Assembly (NCBI RefSeq): GCF_964340395.1
Contig: NC_135551.1
Span: 8,978,379-9,042,378, forward strand
From: Glandiceps talaboti
Lineage: Eukaryota > Hemichordata > Enteropneusta > Spengelidae
Length of the DNA: 64,000 nt
Reading direction: 5' to 3'
Notes under the pieces: generated by a model
What the model was told of the DNA's origin: nothing
Database searches by the model: none
Seen by the model: the letters and a program-made list of their open reading frames with translations, nothing else
Made by a program: the position numbers and the translations under genes
Shown: piece by piece, positions 1 to 9,403 of the stretch
How the letters are laid out: every line of letters starts with the position of its first letter
How positions within the stretch are numbered: the first letter of the stretch is position 1

Positions 1-371
1 ACTTTCGGCTTTGTTTTCGCTTGGTTCGGGTCAGAATAGTTTAGGGTTCGTCGTGGTCGAGTGTGTGACTCCGTATCAGTTTGCATCACGTTCGCGTCAT
101 GCATTACGGCAGCGGCTGGTGACGATCCCTCGTCAACTTTAACACTCACAACAGGTGTATTACTTCCACAGAAACGCTGGAAACGACTGAAACTTCTGTC
201 ATTGTGCAAATCAATGTATGTCCCTTCGGTATCTCTATAACTAATACGAAGCAGGGTTAATCGACACAGAATAGTGACTTCGTTCTTCAGGAATTTGCAA
301 AAATCAGCATAGTCCACCAGGCACAGGTCACTGTACCCAACTTCGACGATAGTACACTCGTGGCAGGCCAT
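1..371 (-). CDS. 5' exon of a PB1-like domain protein, cut by the window edge
   Basis: An open frame of 123 codons starts at an ATG at 369-371 in a strong context (ACCATGG on the minus strand) and is still open at base 1. Residues about 35-65 (stretch RISYRDTEGTYIDLHNDR) resemble a PB1/ubiquitin-like fold: a basic first strand, then an acidic turn and an L-x-N-D region. The N-terminus has a CHEC cysteine pair and a hydrophobic stretch around DLCLVDYADFCKFL; the tail is polar and probably linker. No splice donor was seen inside the frame. The overlapping 72-codon frame at 328-546 is a shadow. Family function is unknown; PB1 domains usually mediate protein-protein contacts. The PB1 assignment is by pattern only. 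Confidence 0.5.
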   Translation of the reverse strand, partial: MACHECTIVEVGYSDLCLVDYADFCKFLKNEVTILCRLTLLRISYRDTEGTYIDLHNDRSFSRFQRFCGSNTPVVSVKVDEGSSPAAAVMHDANVMQTDTESHTRPRRTLNYSDPNQAKTKPK

Positions 372-1164
372 GGTAGTTATAATGGACTTTCACATCGATT
401 AATTCAACGTCCTTTGAGTACGTTGAAGCCCAGATAGTTGATACACCTAGTTTTGTATCTAACGCAAATGACGTGAATTGTTTTGCCAAATAGTTAATGT
501 AGTTCCTGGAATTCCCGCTGCAAATGACACATGACCAATGCCCCATGTAGCGTATATGTCTCCTATGGAAGTACAGACAGGTCGCTCTCCAATTAAAATA
601 AGGATAAAATAAACCACGGTCATTGTAATTAGAAGATGTAAAACATGTTAGTTCATGGAAACTGTGATGTGTTCGTACAGTCCATGATGTTGGGGCAATT
701 TGGCAAGCTTGTAACTAACGATAACTTTCAGTAGTCTGATAGTCATTTGAAAATATTTATATGACACCTTTAGTTCCCTGACATTGAAATAAAACCAATA
801 CATTTGTCATGTATATCAGTGATCACCCACGATTATTCAGAAATCATAAAATTATTTATTGCTTTGGGTTTGAATTACTAGTCCGTCTACAAAAATGTGC
901 TGCCGGTATTTGCTGACAAGACCATCGTATTAGTATTTTTGCGATATGACAAACTCATGGTTGTAGCTGAAATCAAATACAAGTCCAGCTATTTAAATAG
1001 TCTACACGTTTTCGCTAAAATAAAAAATCCATTAAACACGATATGTACAATCAAATGAGTGACACCAGAACATTTCACTTGTAGACATCGACATTGAATT
1101 TGACAGTTCTCATCCGAACGTAATTCAATATACCCCACTCACTACGACGGACGAGTCTAGTAAT
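372..1164. other. Non-coding, no recognised feature
   Basis: AT-rich sequence upstream of the PB1-like exon. It should contain that gene's promoter, but no convincing TATA box, CpG cluster or repeat stands out. Confidence 0.4.
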
Positions 1165-2500
1165 TTATAAATTTAGATAACCAACAGTTCTGTAGAATTC
1201 TACACACTGTGCTGGGGTAATTTCACTAACTGCTCTAAGTATTGCATATTCCATGTTAAGGGCAGCAAGTTGTCTGTGGAACGTCTCTGAAATGTTTTCT
1301 TGAGACATCTGAAGACGTACTTGGGTTAAAATCAGGTGAGTATGTTGGTGTAAATATGTATTCGATGCCTTGGTTATCCAAGAATTCAGACAAAATTTCA
1401 CCCCCTCTATTGTGATGTATCGGACAGTTGTCAACTATTACGACATCGCTCTGGAAAAGTGCAGGTAGCCATTTTCCATCACAGTGTTGGCCGATTCATT
1501 GAAGAAATTGAGGTAGAAATCAGTGTTAGAGGCACCATGAACAACATTTGCGTGAGAAATCCCAAAAGGACTGATTAAAAGATTGAGCGTGAAGTTGGCT
1601 GCTGTAGCATATCGTTGAATTTCATCGGCTGGTAATCCAGATTAAACCCACTTTCATCCATGAATCTAATTCGAACAGGATCAATACCTTGCATAGCTTC
1701 CAAGTAAGCTTCGGTGTATACCAAATTTCTGTCAGTAAATCTCTCAGCGCAGCAGCTGACTTCACCATTTTCTTCCATGTCCACTGTTTCAGTGTGTTTG
1801 TGAGACCACTTCGTACAGCAACGCCAATAGCCGTTTTTGAAACTTCTAAGTTGGCATTGACTGCTAATTTTTCCTTGATCTCCCCATAACTGATTGACGG
1901 TGTTTCTGTAGCATATCGTTGAATTTCAACGGCTGGTAATCCAGATTAAACCCACTTTCATCCATGAATCTAATTCGAACAGGATCAACACCTTGCATAG
2001 CTTCCAAGTAAGCTTCAGTGTATACCAAATTTCTGTCAGTAAATCTCTCAGCAGCTGGCTTCACCATTTTCTTCCATGTCCACTTTTTCAGTGTGTTTGT
2101 GAGACCACTTCGTACAGCAACGCCAATAGCCGTTTTTGAAACTTCTAAGTCGGCATTGACTGCTAATTTTTCCATGATCTCCCCATAACTGATTGACGGT
2201 GTTTCTGTTTTTAAAAGTTCTATATATCTTAAATCTTCTATATCCAATTTCTTAACCCGTGGATAGTTTTGTTTCCGTGGATAGATGAAACCTGTGTCAC
2301 GGTAACGTTGCCAAATACCACGAATAGTGCTTCGGGCCATTTTGAACTCATTAGCACACTTTGTCATTGCTCCTCTTGGTAAAAATCCGGTCTCACTTTC
2401 GCCACCGAGTTCCAGCAGTTCTTCAGTTTAGTTTCCGTAAATCATTTCCCACAGCTTTACCAGCATTCCACTCTCTGCCAAACAAATTTCGCTTCGTCAT
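1165..2500 (-). pseudogene. Tc1/mariner (IS630-type) transposase, disrupted
   Basis: Read on the minus strand, the frame opens with an ATG at 2498-2500, is broken by a small frameshift near 2430, then gives a helix-turn-helix region (KMARSTIRGIWQRYRDTG) and the first catalytic aspartate in RFMDESGFNLDYQP. Further downstream, in another frame, come the second aspartate motif VDNCPIHHNRGG (about 1395-1445) and PTYSPDFNP, where the third acidic residue should follow but the frame is scrambled. The C-terminal tail (AQCVEFYRTVGYL) ends at 1165. The D...D...(D/E) layout and the wording of the motifs are those of Tc1/mariner transposases that cut and paste DNA. A 303-bp internal duplication and several frameshifts make it inactive. 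Terminal repeats were not located. Confidence 0.8.
1602..2208. repeat. Tandem duplication of 303 bp inside the transposase
   Basis: Copy 1 (1602-1908) and copy 2 (1906-2208) match almost base for base, both starting at CTGTAGCATATCGTTG and meeting at a CTGT overlap. They encode the same stretch around the first catalytic aspartate (MDESGF) twice. The copies differ by about seven substitutions and a short insertion (CAGCGCAGCAG against CAGCAG). Confidence 0.85.
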
Positions 2501-3082
2501 GATGTTTTGATACTCTTTGGGCGCCGACGTATAAGTTTGAAATTGTCTGTAGCAATACAATTATGAGCATGAATGCATGTATATTCATTGATGAGTGGAA
2601 GTGGGTCTCTTTTATTGTGTATGTATACATGTACATGTACTTCCATTTATCCTAATATATGACCGTCGGTTTGCATGGTTCCCTGTGGTGATATGTGTGT
2701 GCACATACAGTGCCTGTTTGTCGGCAGAAGTGTGGTGTTGTTTATATTTGTAATGAGTGGTCGTGGGAAGCCTGTTTCTTATCTAACTAAATCGGTCTTG
2801 GGGAACATAAAATGTGTATGATACGCACAGCCGTTCGGCGATCCCTCGATGATTCAGCTGTAGTAACATTGTAGCCAGTTTGAGCGGAAAATACCCAGGT
2901 TTACATGTGGTTTGTAGTTTTAGGGAGAGTTGAGCGTGATCCTTCAGAGTAGTGCGGACCGGTTCGTTGTAAGGTCCGCTTAGTTGTAGTATGCAGACCA
3001 TAGTATGTAAGGTCTGGTATTACAAACCTGTGAATTGCAGTGCGTTGATGACAGAGAATAAAGTACGGCTGGTGTGTTGAAT
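2501..3082. other. Non-coding flank of the transposon
   Basis: No gene recognised. It contains ACATGTACATGT-type runs near 2625-2640, a common simple motif in this window. The transposon inserts at its right end, next to an AT dinucleotide at 3081-3082. Confidence 0.4.
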
Positions 3083-3271
3083 GGACGCTTTCACGGTTAT
3101 TGCCGCCATCTTGGAGAGGGGGCAAATGGCGCCGGTTTCGCCGTCAGTGGCGCGCTTTTTTGTTATTATCCAGACGACACTCGGACAAACCATGAAGTAC
3201 ACGGATCCGGTCACCGCTCGCTCATTTCTCTCCCAATTTCGTAAGTTTTTCACTGTATTTCATGCTGGAAA
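3083..3271 (+). repeat. Left terminal inverted repeat with promoter-like motifs
   Basis: It matches the reverse complement of 9037-9222 with only scattered differences up to TTTCATGCTGGAAA. It is GC-rich (GGCGCCGGTTTCGCCGTC). It holds CAAGATGGCGGC on the minus strand (about 3100-3113), an exact fit to the TISU/YY1 consensus SAASATGGCGGC, and an inward splice donor C|GTAAGT at 3241. A plausible acceptor, TTTCAACAG, ends near 3988, before the coding start of the nuclease gene, suggesting a non-coding first exon inside the repeat. Confidence 0.85.
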
Positions 3272-4041
3272 GACAGATTAGTTGTTCTTCATGTATTTTA
3301 AAATGACAGTTTCTAAAATTTGTGTACAAATATTATGTTTTTGTCATTCTTGAAAAAAGTGACTGATTGTGGTACGTGGATGCTTGTTGTTGGATGCTTG
3401 TTGTTTGATGGTAAACTATACTTATATATCTATCGCTGTGCATGCTTGCGATCATTTTTAGCGGATACGCATCTTTGAAATCGGGATTGCAACTAGTTTT
3501 CAGGATATTTAAGTTTCCATGTTGTATGTGATTAAATATTACAAGGATTAAATTGAACGAAATCATTTGAAATAAAAGTATTCTTCGTGTGTGTCATTAA
3601 CTTGATTAAGATTGTTTTTTACATAGTTTACACAATAAATGTAACGTTAGCTGTAAAACTTAATCACACATTTCATGGGTGGGTACTGTTTACTGCAACT
3701 GTAGCGCTATATGATGAAACACATTTTAGTTGATTTTTTGAATAATGAGATCGAACTGACAGATGATAATAAAACTATTGGAATCAAAAATTGCATGTTG
3801 TATATATACATTATCTATATCTTGGTATTTGACTTTTCATTCCTATATGGGTGCTGGTCTACATCAGTTTCATAGAGTCGAGTAATGATTACATATAATG
3901 TCATCAGCATGCAGACATTGTATATGAGCATAATGTTCCTAATTCATACATAGTATAAATTAATTATGTGTCTATCTATTTCAACAGGTTAGTGTAGACC
4001 ATAGGACTCACTAGAGTACAAGGTAGAGTAGGCCAGTATAC

Positions 4042-5966
4042 ATGCTTGTAGCTTTGACAATGGCTACTGAGCAAACAGGCATATATGAGAGTTTTCTTCA
4101 GAAGTCTTGTGGAGAATTAAAGTACTTTCTGACAATCAGAGGCATCAAAACATCAGGTACCAAGTCAGAATTAGTGGCCAGGGCCTTTGTTGCTTCTGAA
4201 CAAAAAATTCCAATCAAATTGTCAGAACATCAAATCAAACAGAAGTTGAAAACTGAATATGAAGATAGAGTCAAGGAACTTGAGGTAAATAACCAATTGA
4301 CAATACCATCTGAAGAATGGAAAAGTGATGTCAGAGAATGGCCAAAGATAGACCTAGGGAAAATATTTTCCTTCATACTAGAAAAGAAAGAATATGAGGA
4401 AGCATTCATTGGAAAGTATAAAACATATAAAGCATATTCATACTTTTCAAGTGGATTTGTGAACACAATATTTCGTCATGTAGTCCAAGCTAGTGACACA
4501 ATAATAATCAAATCAAAAGTTACACCATCACAGAAGGTTAGGGATGAACCCAGATCTGTGTGGATTGTAATAAAAAATGATGGTGTAGTACTTGGAGCCT
4601 GGTGTAGTTGCACAGCTGGTCTCTCTCAGGGCTGTAATCATATCATGGCTGTACTCTACAAAATGGAGTATGCAACTACCATGAAATACAGTGACCCATC
4701 CTGTACAGTTATACCATGTCAGTGGAACCATAGAACATTTAAAGAAATAAAACCAGAAAAAGTTAGGAACATGACAATTAGACAACACTCTAGAATATCA
4801 GCTGGTGACAATATCAATATAAACTCAGAGACAAAATTAAATTTTGACCTACGAAAACAAAATGAAAGGAATGTTACTGACAAACAAGTTTCAGACTTTC
4901 TGGCTGAGTGAAGAACAGTAGAACCCAATGCAGTGGTGTACAAGTCCCTTCCAAAGTTGTCAAGTCTTCGTAGTTTACCTCCTGTCAAATGTCAGGCTGA
5001 GGAATATGCGCTGAGTCACAGTAATGATGATGAACCAACTTTGGTGAGTGGCTTCCTTGAACAACTGAACTCAAGAATCGACTATGATGCTGTTGAAACT
5101 ATTGCTATGGTTACGGTTAACCAAGCAGACAATCCTCAATGGTTTGGACAAAGGGCTGGTAGGCTGACTGCTTCTGTATTCCATGATGTACATACCAAAT
5201 TTGAAAATACGACAAAAAATCCAGGAAAACCAACTGTAGTAACAAGATTGATCAACAGAATTGTTGAATGTCCAAACCTAGATCGTGTTCCAGCAATCAA
5301 ATGGGGAAAGACCATGAACATTTAGCTACTTTAGCATTAGAAAAGGAACTTTCAGGCTTCCATACACATTTTAAAATAAAAAAAGTTGGGTTGGTTGTCC
5401 ACAGGGATATTACCTACCTGGCAGCCTCACCAGATGGTGTTGCTGTCTGTCAGTGTTGTGGAAAGGCTGTGATAGAGTGTAAGTGTCCATATTCTTTGAG
5501 AAATAAAAGTATTGATGAGGGTTGGAGTGAAACAGATTTCTTAGAAAAAGTAGGAGACAAAATTCAACTCAAACGAACACACAAATAATATACACAAATT
5601 CAGGGACAGCTTGCCATGACAGGCTGTAATAAATGTTATTTTACTGTATGGACTCCAGTTGGAAAGCTTCTCATTGATGAAGTACACTTCGATGTTGTAT
5701 TTTGGAAAAGGGTTGAACTAAATCTGTGTAACTTTTATAGAACATACCTTGCAAGTACATTATTGGGTGTACGGGAAATATTTTTTTGTCCATCATGTAG
5801 TAAACTGATACTAGAAGAGGGGGAATTTGAGGATTCAAACCAAAACAGTATACAGTGTTGTAAATGTTTACTGTGGTACCATTGGGGTTGTGTACATGTA
5901 CATGTAAATAATATTGAAGAAAATGAGGACTGGAGATGTCCCAGCTGTATAGAACCCTTAAAATGA
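4042..5966 (+). pseudogene. SAP-SWIM-YqaJ nuclease-PHD protein of the transposon, disrupted
   Basis: Domains in order: SAP (residues about 22-52, LKYFLTIRGIKTSGTKSELV) for DNA or chromatin binding; SWIM zinc finger with C188, C190, C198 and H200 (AWCSCTAGLSQGCNH); a YqaJ-type PD-(D/E)XK exonuclease with WFGQRAGRLTAS, then ASPDG and VIECKCPYS (5431-5500) and the Y-x-Q-x-Q-x-Q segment at 5589-5610; and a C-terminal PHD finger (CPSC ... CCKC ... WYHWGC ... WRCPSC, 5785-5960). Lesions: in-frame TGA at 4909-4911, a one-base frameshift near 5309 in GGGGAAAG, and TAA at 5586-5588 just before the Q-rich motif. The ATG at 4060 (ACAATGG) is a better start than 4042. Such proteins are thought to help excision or repair during transposition. 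Confidence 0.85.
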
Positions 5967-6189
5967 AATAATTGATGTTTAGAATAACTGTGTTTTGTAT
6001 AAAATAGATACATGTAAAATCATGTGAATATGGACTTCAGTGATAATGTGTGTGCTTTCATTTTTTTTATAGGATGATCATGTTTAGTCCAAAGACAACA
6101 CTACCCTTCTTGACAGTCTTGAAGCTTTGCTCGACTAATGTTCTGTCACCTGCTGTAGTTTTAGTGTAATATATGTCCTTGCCTCCTTT
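5967..6189. other. Spacer between the convergent transposon genes
   Basis: No clear gene. AT-rich sequence follows the nuclease stop, with ATAAAATAGATA near 6000 as a weak poly(A)-type signal. Confidence 0.35.
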
Positions 6190-6372
6190 TACCCACTGTT
6201 TGCAAACGTATATGATATGCCCTCAACAGTTGTCACGACATGGTAGATAGCTTGCAATGTAAGAGCAGTAGCACAAGTGTGCACTCCTGTTCTTGCACTG
6301 TTAAGCTATCTTGCCTATCATGTCAACCGTTGAGGACATATCATAGAGGCTTGCAGACAGTGGGTGGATAGG
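6190..6372. repeat. Long imperfect hairpin inside the transposon
   Basis: The left arm from 6191 (ACCCACTGTTTGCAAACG) pairs with the reverse complement of the right arm ending at about 6364 (ACCCACTGTCTGCAAGCC). Pairing continues through ATGATATG-CCTCAAC and AGATAGCTT to a centre near 6276 (CACAAGTGTG). The arms are about 80-90 bp with scattered mismatches. It sits in the intergenic part between the two convergent genes. Confidence 0.75.
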
Positions 6373-7120
6373 ATGTCTTTCACCGAGTCTGCAGTGCAAG
6401 GCTAAAACAAAGCAGTTGAACTATTAACATCAAGACTCTTGAGAGCAGCCTAGACAATACATGGAATAATCTGACGACACCAATTGTGGGGAAACCAATG
6501 ACAAACCTTATACACAGTGTCACAGCTTTGAGTGTGAGACCTATATTTTACAAAGAAACAAAAAATCAAAAGTTGCTCTCCACGATTGACTGGATCATAA
6601 TAAGTACATACATGAATGACAGTGAAGGTATTTAGTATTAAAGTGGTTATATGAATGACAAATGGATATTTATTTTGAATTTTGAATTCTTGAAACAACT
6701 CCACAGTTTTTCCCTACTTGAAAACACAGTGTGAAATAACATTGACCTAGTCGGTGTGTGTAACTAAATAAATTAAAAAAACATAAAAAGTGTGCAAAAA
6801 AGTTTGTTATTGTACATAGAGTAAAAATATTATAAACATTTTAAAAATGTTTTATTGATTGAGTTATAAACAAGGATTTAGTACATTTTTGTATGTGTTG
6901 GTTCATGCTGTTTTTTTCAAGTATGAAAGCATTGTTTTATGATTAGTCCAAAATGAATTACCTATTTGTCATCCATACATGTGTGGCCCTTTAAAGTCTA
7001 GACTATTACCACTATAATAGGATGATATAAATTGAATAGAGAGTACCTGTGTGTAGTCAAAAAAGAGACCAAAACACTGCAATGAATGCAGCTGGTAAGG
7101 TTATGGTATGTGGTATGGTT
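6373..7120. other. Non-coding part of the transposon
   Basis: AT-rich sequence with no recognisable protein on either strand; the open frames at 6450-6704 and 6998-7246 show no known motifs. Confidence 0.35.
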
Positions 7121-7123
7121 TAC

Positions 7124-7164
7124 GGTATCTCTTTTTGGAGGATGTGGTGGCCCTGAAAAGGGCC
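7124..7164 (-). terminator. Histone-type 3' stem-loop plus downstream purine element
   Basis: On the minus strand the sequence CAAACGGCCCTTTTCAGGG followed by CCACCACA contains the 16-nt stem-loop GGCCCTTTTCAGGGCC at 7164-7149, identical to the metazoan replication-dependent histone mRNA consensus, with ACCACA where cleavage normally occurs. It is followed by a purine-rich AAAAAGAGA (7135-7127), resembling the histone downstream element that pairs with U7 snRNA. It lies 21 nt after the transposase stop codon (7186-7188), the usual spacing in histone genes. No histone coding sequence is present nearby. Confidence 0.85.
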
Positions 7165-7185
7165 GTTTGGTTTGTGTGTTTGATA

Positions 7186-8613
7186 TCAGAAGCACACACT
7201 TCTTGGTGCTAGGTTCACCCGAACCTGAGAAGAGACTGCAGAACACTCTTTCAAAGAATTCACTCGCACAATAGATTGCAAAGGGAACAACATGTTTTTT
7301 ACAATGTCATTGATCATTGGAAGGAGACTTACAGGCAGTTCAGATGTCAATATATGGAATGTTTTCATTCTTCCAATTGCCTGTTCAACATAGATTCGCA
7401 CATTTGCAATTCTTGATGTTTCAGACACATCACTGGCAGTCATTGGTAAACCTCCTGTAGTACTTGGTGGTACAGCCAGACGCACTTGGTGTATCATGAG
7501 ATCGTCTTGTATCTGAAATCCTCTCAGCAAGTATTTGATCGAAAGGTTGTATAAAATCTTAAAATTTACTAGTTCTAACTATGATTTTATCAGAAGCCCT
7601 TCCTCCGTAACACTCTGAAACATATGAAATTAAACCATTTGGGGTAATACTTACTAAGAATTTTACAGTGCAGTGATGTTTATATTCAGACCAAAATAAA
7701 GCTTGTAAATCTAGACAAGAAGGAGTTTCAACAAAAATTTCTGTGCAATCAATAATGGAACGGACTTTGGGATAGAAACGTCTGAAGCAATCAGGTAGGT
7801 GATCTCTTACTACTCTCTTTGTTGGCCAGATAATTAATCAACTCAGCTCTCTACTCATAAGTTTAATCCAAGTAATGAAAATAGAACTAACTAAACCTTC
7901 TGAAATCTTGAAACGAAAAGAAAGATCTGGAACCAACAATGCCAAACGTAAACGCATCATAACAAGGAGAAGCTCTTGGGGTAGACTTAATTGTCTGGAT
8001 GGTCCTGGCCTATGGTATTGTTCATCTTGATTTATAGTGTACCTGGATGGTGTTTCATTTAAGGTTTGTTTCTCCCCTTTCCAGTACTGCATATGTTTTG
8101 CTTTCACAACTAAAAAAGTAAAAAGTTTTTCAAAAGCTAAAGTATTCTTAAGACCTGTATACAAATTAACATCACTATCTTTGGAGAGTTGTTCAGAAGC
8201 AGTACATATGTCTACAGTCTGTGGCATACAAGTATGAGTTCCCGGGTCAGATTGTAGCACTCCTTCATCTTCTGAACTTGACACCTGGAACAATCGTTTC
8301 TTCAATGGTCTACGCTTTCTTGGGGATGAAATTTAGCTGATTTTGAGGACATGAATAGGGTTGGTATAGGATTCTGCTTAGTTGGTACACCATCAACAAA
8401 ATGATTTGAACAGACTCTAATTCCTGGACCAGGAATAAAATCAGGTCTACCATGACGTATTCTGTCAATCCATTGCACCTTGACATCATCAGTGGACGGT
8501 AACTTGTGAAATCGTAGTGCACCAATATGGCTTCTCCTGACTTGGTTTTCTGGGTATCTTCTGTCATTACCGCAGCCCTCGACAGAACATCTATCTCCAC
8601 CAGGCATTTCCAA
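7186..8613 (-). pseudogene. THAP-HTH-DDE transposase of the transposon, disrupted
   Basis: The start at 8613 gives a THAP zinc finger: C9, C14, W48, C68, H71 and an AVPT-like box (NPIPTLF). After a frameshift near 8322 comes a basic linker and an HTH_Tnp_4-like helix-turn-helix (LSLPQELLLVMMRLRLALL). The DDE_Tnp_4 core follows: first aspartate in IDCTEIFVETPS (about 7750), then WSEYKHHCTVKFLVSITPNG, GGRASDK, and the final glutamate in YVEQAIGRMK (about 7385). Lesions: TGA at 7838-7840, TAA at 7559-7561, and a frameshift near 7530 that falls on the expected second catalytic aspartate. THAP binds the element ends; the core would cut and rejoin DNA. Its 3' end carries the histone-type stem-loop. 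Confidence 0.85.
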
Positions 8614-9036
8614 CGAACTGGTTTAGGTACTAACTACTCCTACTGCATTTATAAGAAATTAAACAATATTTGATGTTGTTGTTCACAGTAGCAATATTAC
8701 ATGCTTCAATGGTGATGTTAATCCGTGCAGTGTGTTACAGCTGTACATTCTGGCTACTAATACTATCTTTTGAGGTTTCTCCACATTAATTTTCAATTTT
8801 GAATTTTTGATGGTTGACTTTTCAAATTCATTTTTTTGTCAAAGTTTGCGAAAAATTCAGATCGCCAGTATATGACAGTAACATGTAGCCAGCAGTGACG
8901 AAGGGTGTGCAATGTGTCATTACTAAAATAAAAATAAAAATACGTGCTACAGCTGAAATAAGCTTAAAACGTACGAAATTTTGATATGAAAATCGTGTAC
9001 AATCCCTTATATAACGCAATAAAACAAGTTACTCTA
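8614..9036. other. 5' leader and intron of the transposase gene
   Basis: Sequence between the right inverted repeat and the transposase ATG. The minus-strand donor at 9067 and acceptor near 8646 suggest a 5' untranslated intron covering most of this stretch. No other gene seen. Confidence 0.4.
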
Positions 9037-9222
9037 TTTCCAGCATGAAATACGGTGAACAACTTACGAAATTGGGAGAGAAATGAGCGAGCGGTGACTC
9101 CGTGTACTTCCTGGTTTGTCCGAGTGTCGTCTGGATAATAACAAAAAAAGCGCGCCACTGACGGCGAAACCGGCGCCATTTGCCCCCTCTCCAAGATGGC
9201 GGCAATAACCATGAAAGCGTCC
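9037..9222 (-). repeat. Right terminal inverted repeat with promoter-like motifs
   Basis: Mirror image of the left repeat. CAAGATGGCGGC lies on the plus strand at about 9192-9203, and the splice donor C|GTAAGT on the minus strand is at 9067-9066, pointing at the transposase. A possible acceptor (TTATAAATGCAG) lies near 8646, just ahead of the transposase ATG at 8613. The design is therefore the same as on the left side. Confidence 0.85.
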
Positions 9223-9275
9223 ATTGTAGGCAATTAGTTATTGTTTTATTCGCATCCTGTGGGACGTTAACCCCC

Positions 9276-9320
9276 ATGGCGAGGACGCGCTCCAATATAA
9301 CTCAGCAGCGGGAAACCAAG
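9276..9320 (+). CDS. Possible first coding exon in a CpG-rich stretch
   Basis: ATG at 9276 (CCCCATGG) opens 15 codons (MARTRSNITQQRETK) that stop exactly at AAG|GTAAAT, a fair splice donor. The surrounding 9180-9500 is richer in CpG than its neighbours, as expected of a promoter. No second exon was found, so this is only a suggestion. Confidence 0.2.
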
Positions 9321-9350
9321 GTAAATTTTCACAGCTCTTGTCTATAGTTG

Positions 9351-9403
9351 ATGCAAGTGTCACAATCGCCCGTCTATTCCCCGGGCGATTGTGACACTTG
9401 CAT
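9351..9403. repeat. Perfect 22-bp inverted repeat
   Basis: ATGCAAGTGTCACAATCGCC plus CG (9351-9372) is exactly mirrored at 9382-9403 around a 9-bp loop. The hairpin lies 130 bp outside the transposon. It could form a cruciform or be a small foldback remnant. Confidence 0.9.

Larger units (their letters stand above)
3083..9222. mobile_element. ISL2EU/PHIS-like DNA transposon, 6.1 kb, inactivated
   Basis: The two ends carry matching inverted repeats of about 190 bp starting GGACGCTTTCA. An AT dinucleotide flanks each end (3081-3082 and 9223-9224), compatible with a 2-bp target duplication, although AT could also be part of the repeats. Inside are two convergent genes: a SAP-SWIM-YqaJ-PHD protein on plus (4042-5966) and a THAP-HTH-DDE transposase on minus (8613-7186). 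To my knowledge a two-gene pair of THAP transposase and YqaJ nuclease is the hallmark of ISL2EU elements, placed with PIF/Harbinger in the PHIS group. Both genes carry stops and frameshifts, so this copy cannot move by itself. Confidence 0.8.

Noticed and set aside
3081-3281. 66-codon plus-strand frame starting MDAFTVIAAILERG, repeated at 9233-8964
   Set aside because: It lies in the terminal inverted repeats and runs through the splice donor; the two copies diverge by frameshift. It is a by-product of the repeats, not a protein.
7086-7274. Plus-strand 62-codon frame over the stem-loop region
   Set aside because: It is the reverse strand of the histone-type stem-loop and the transposase end.
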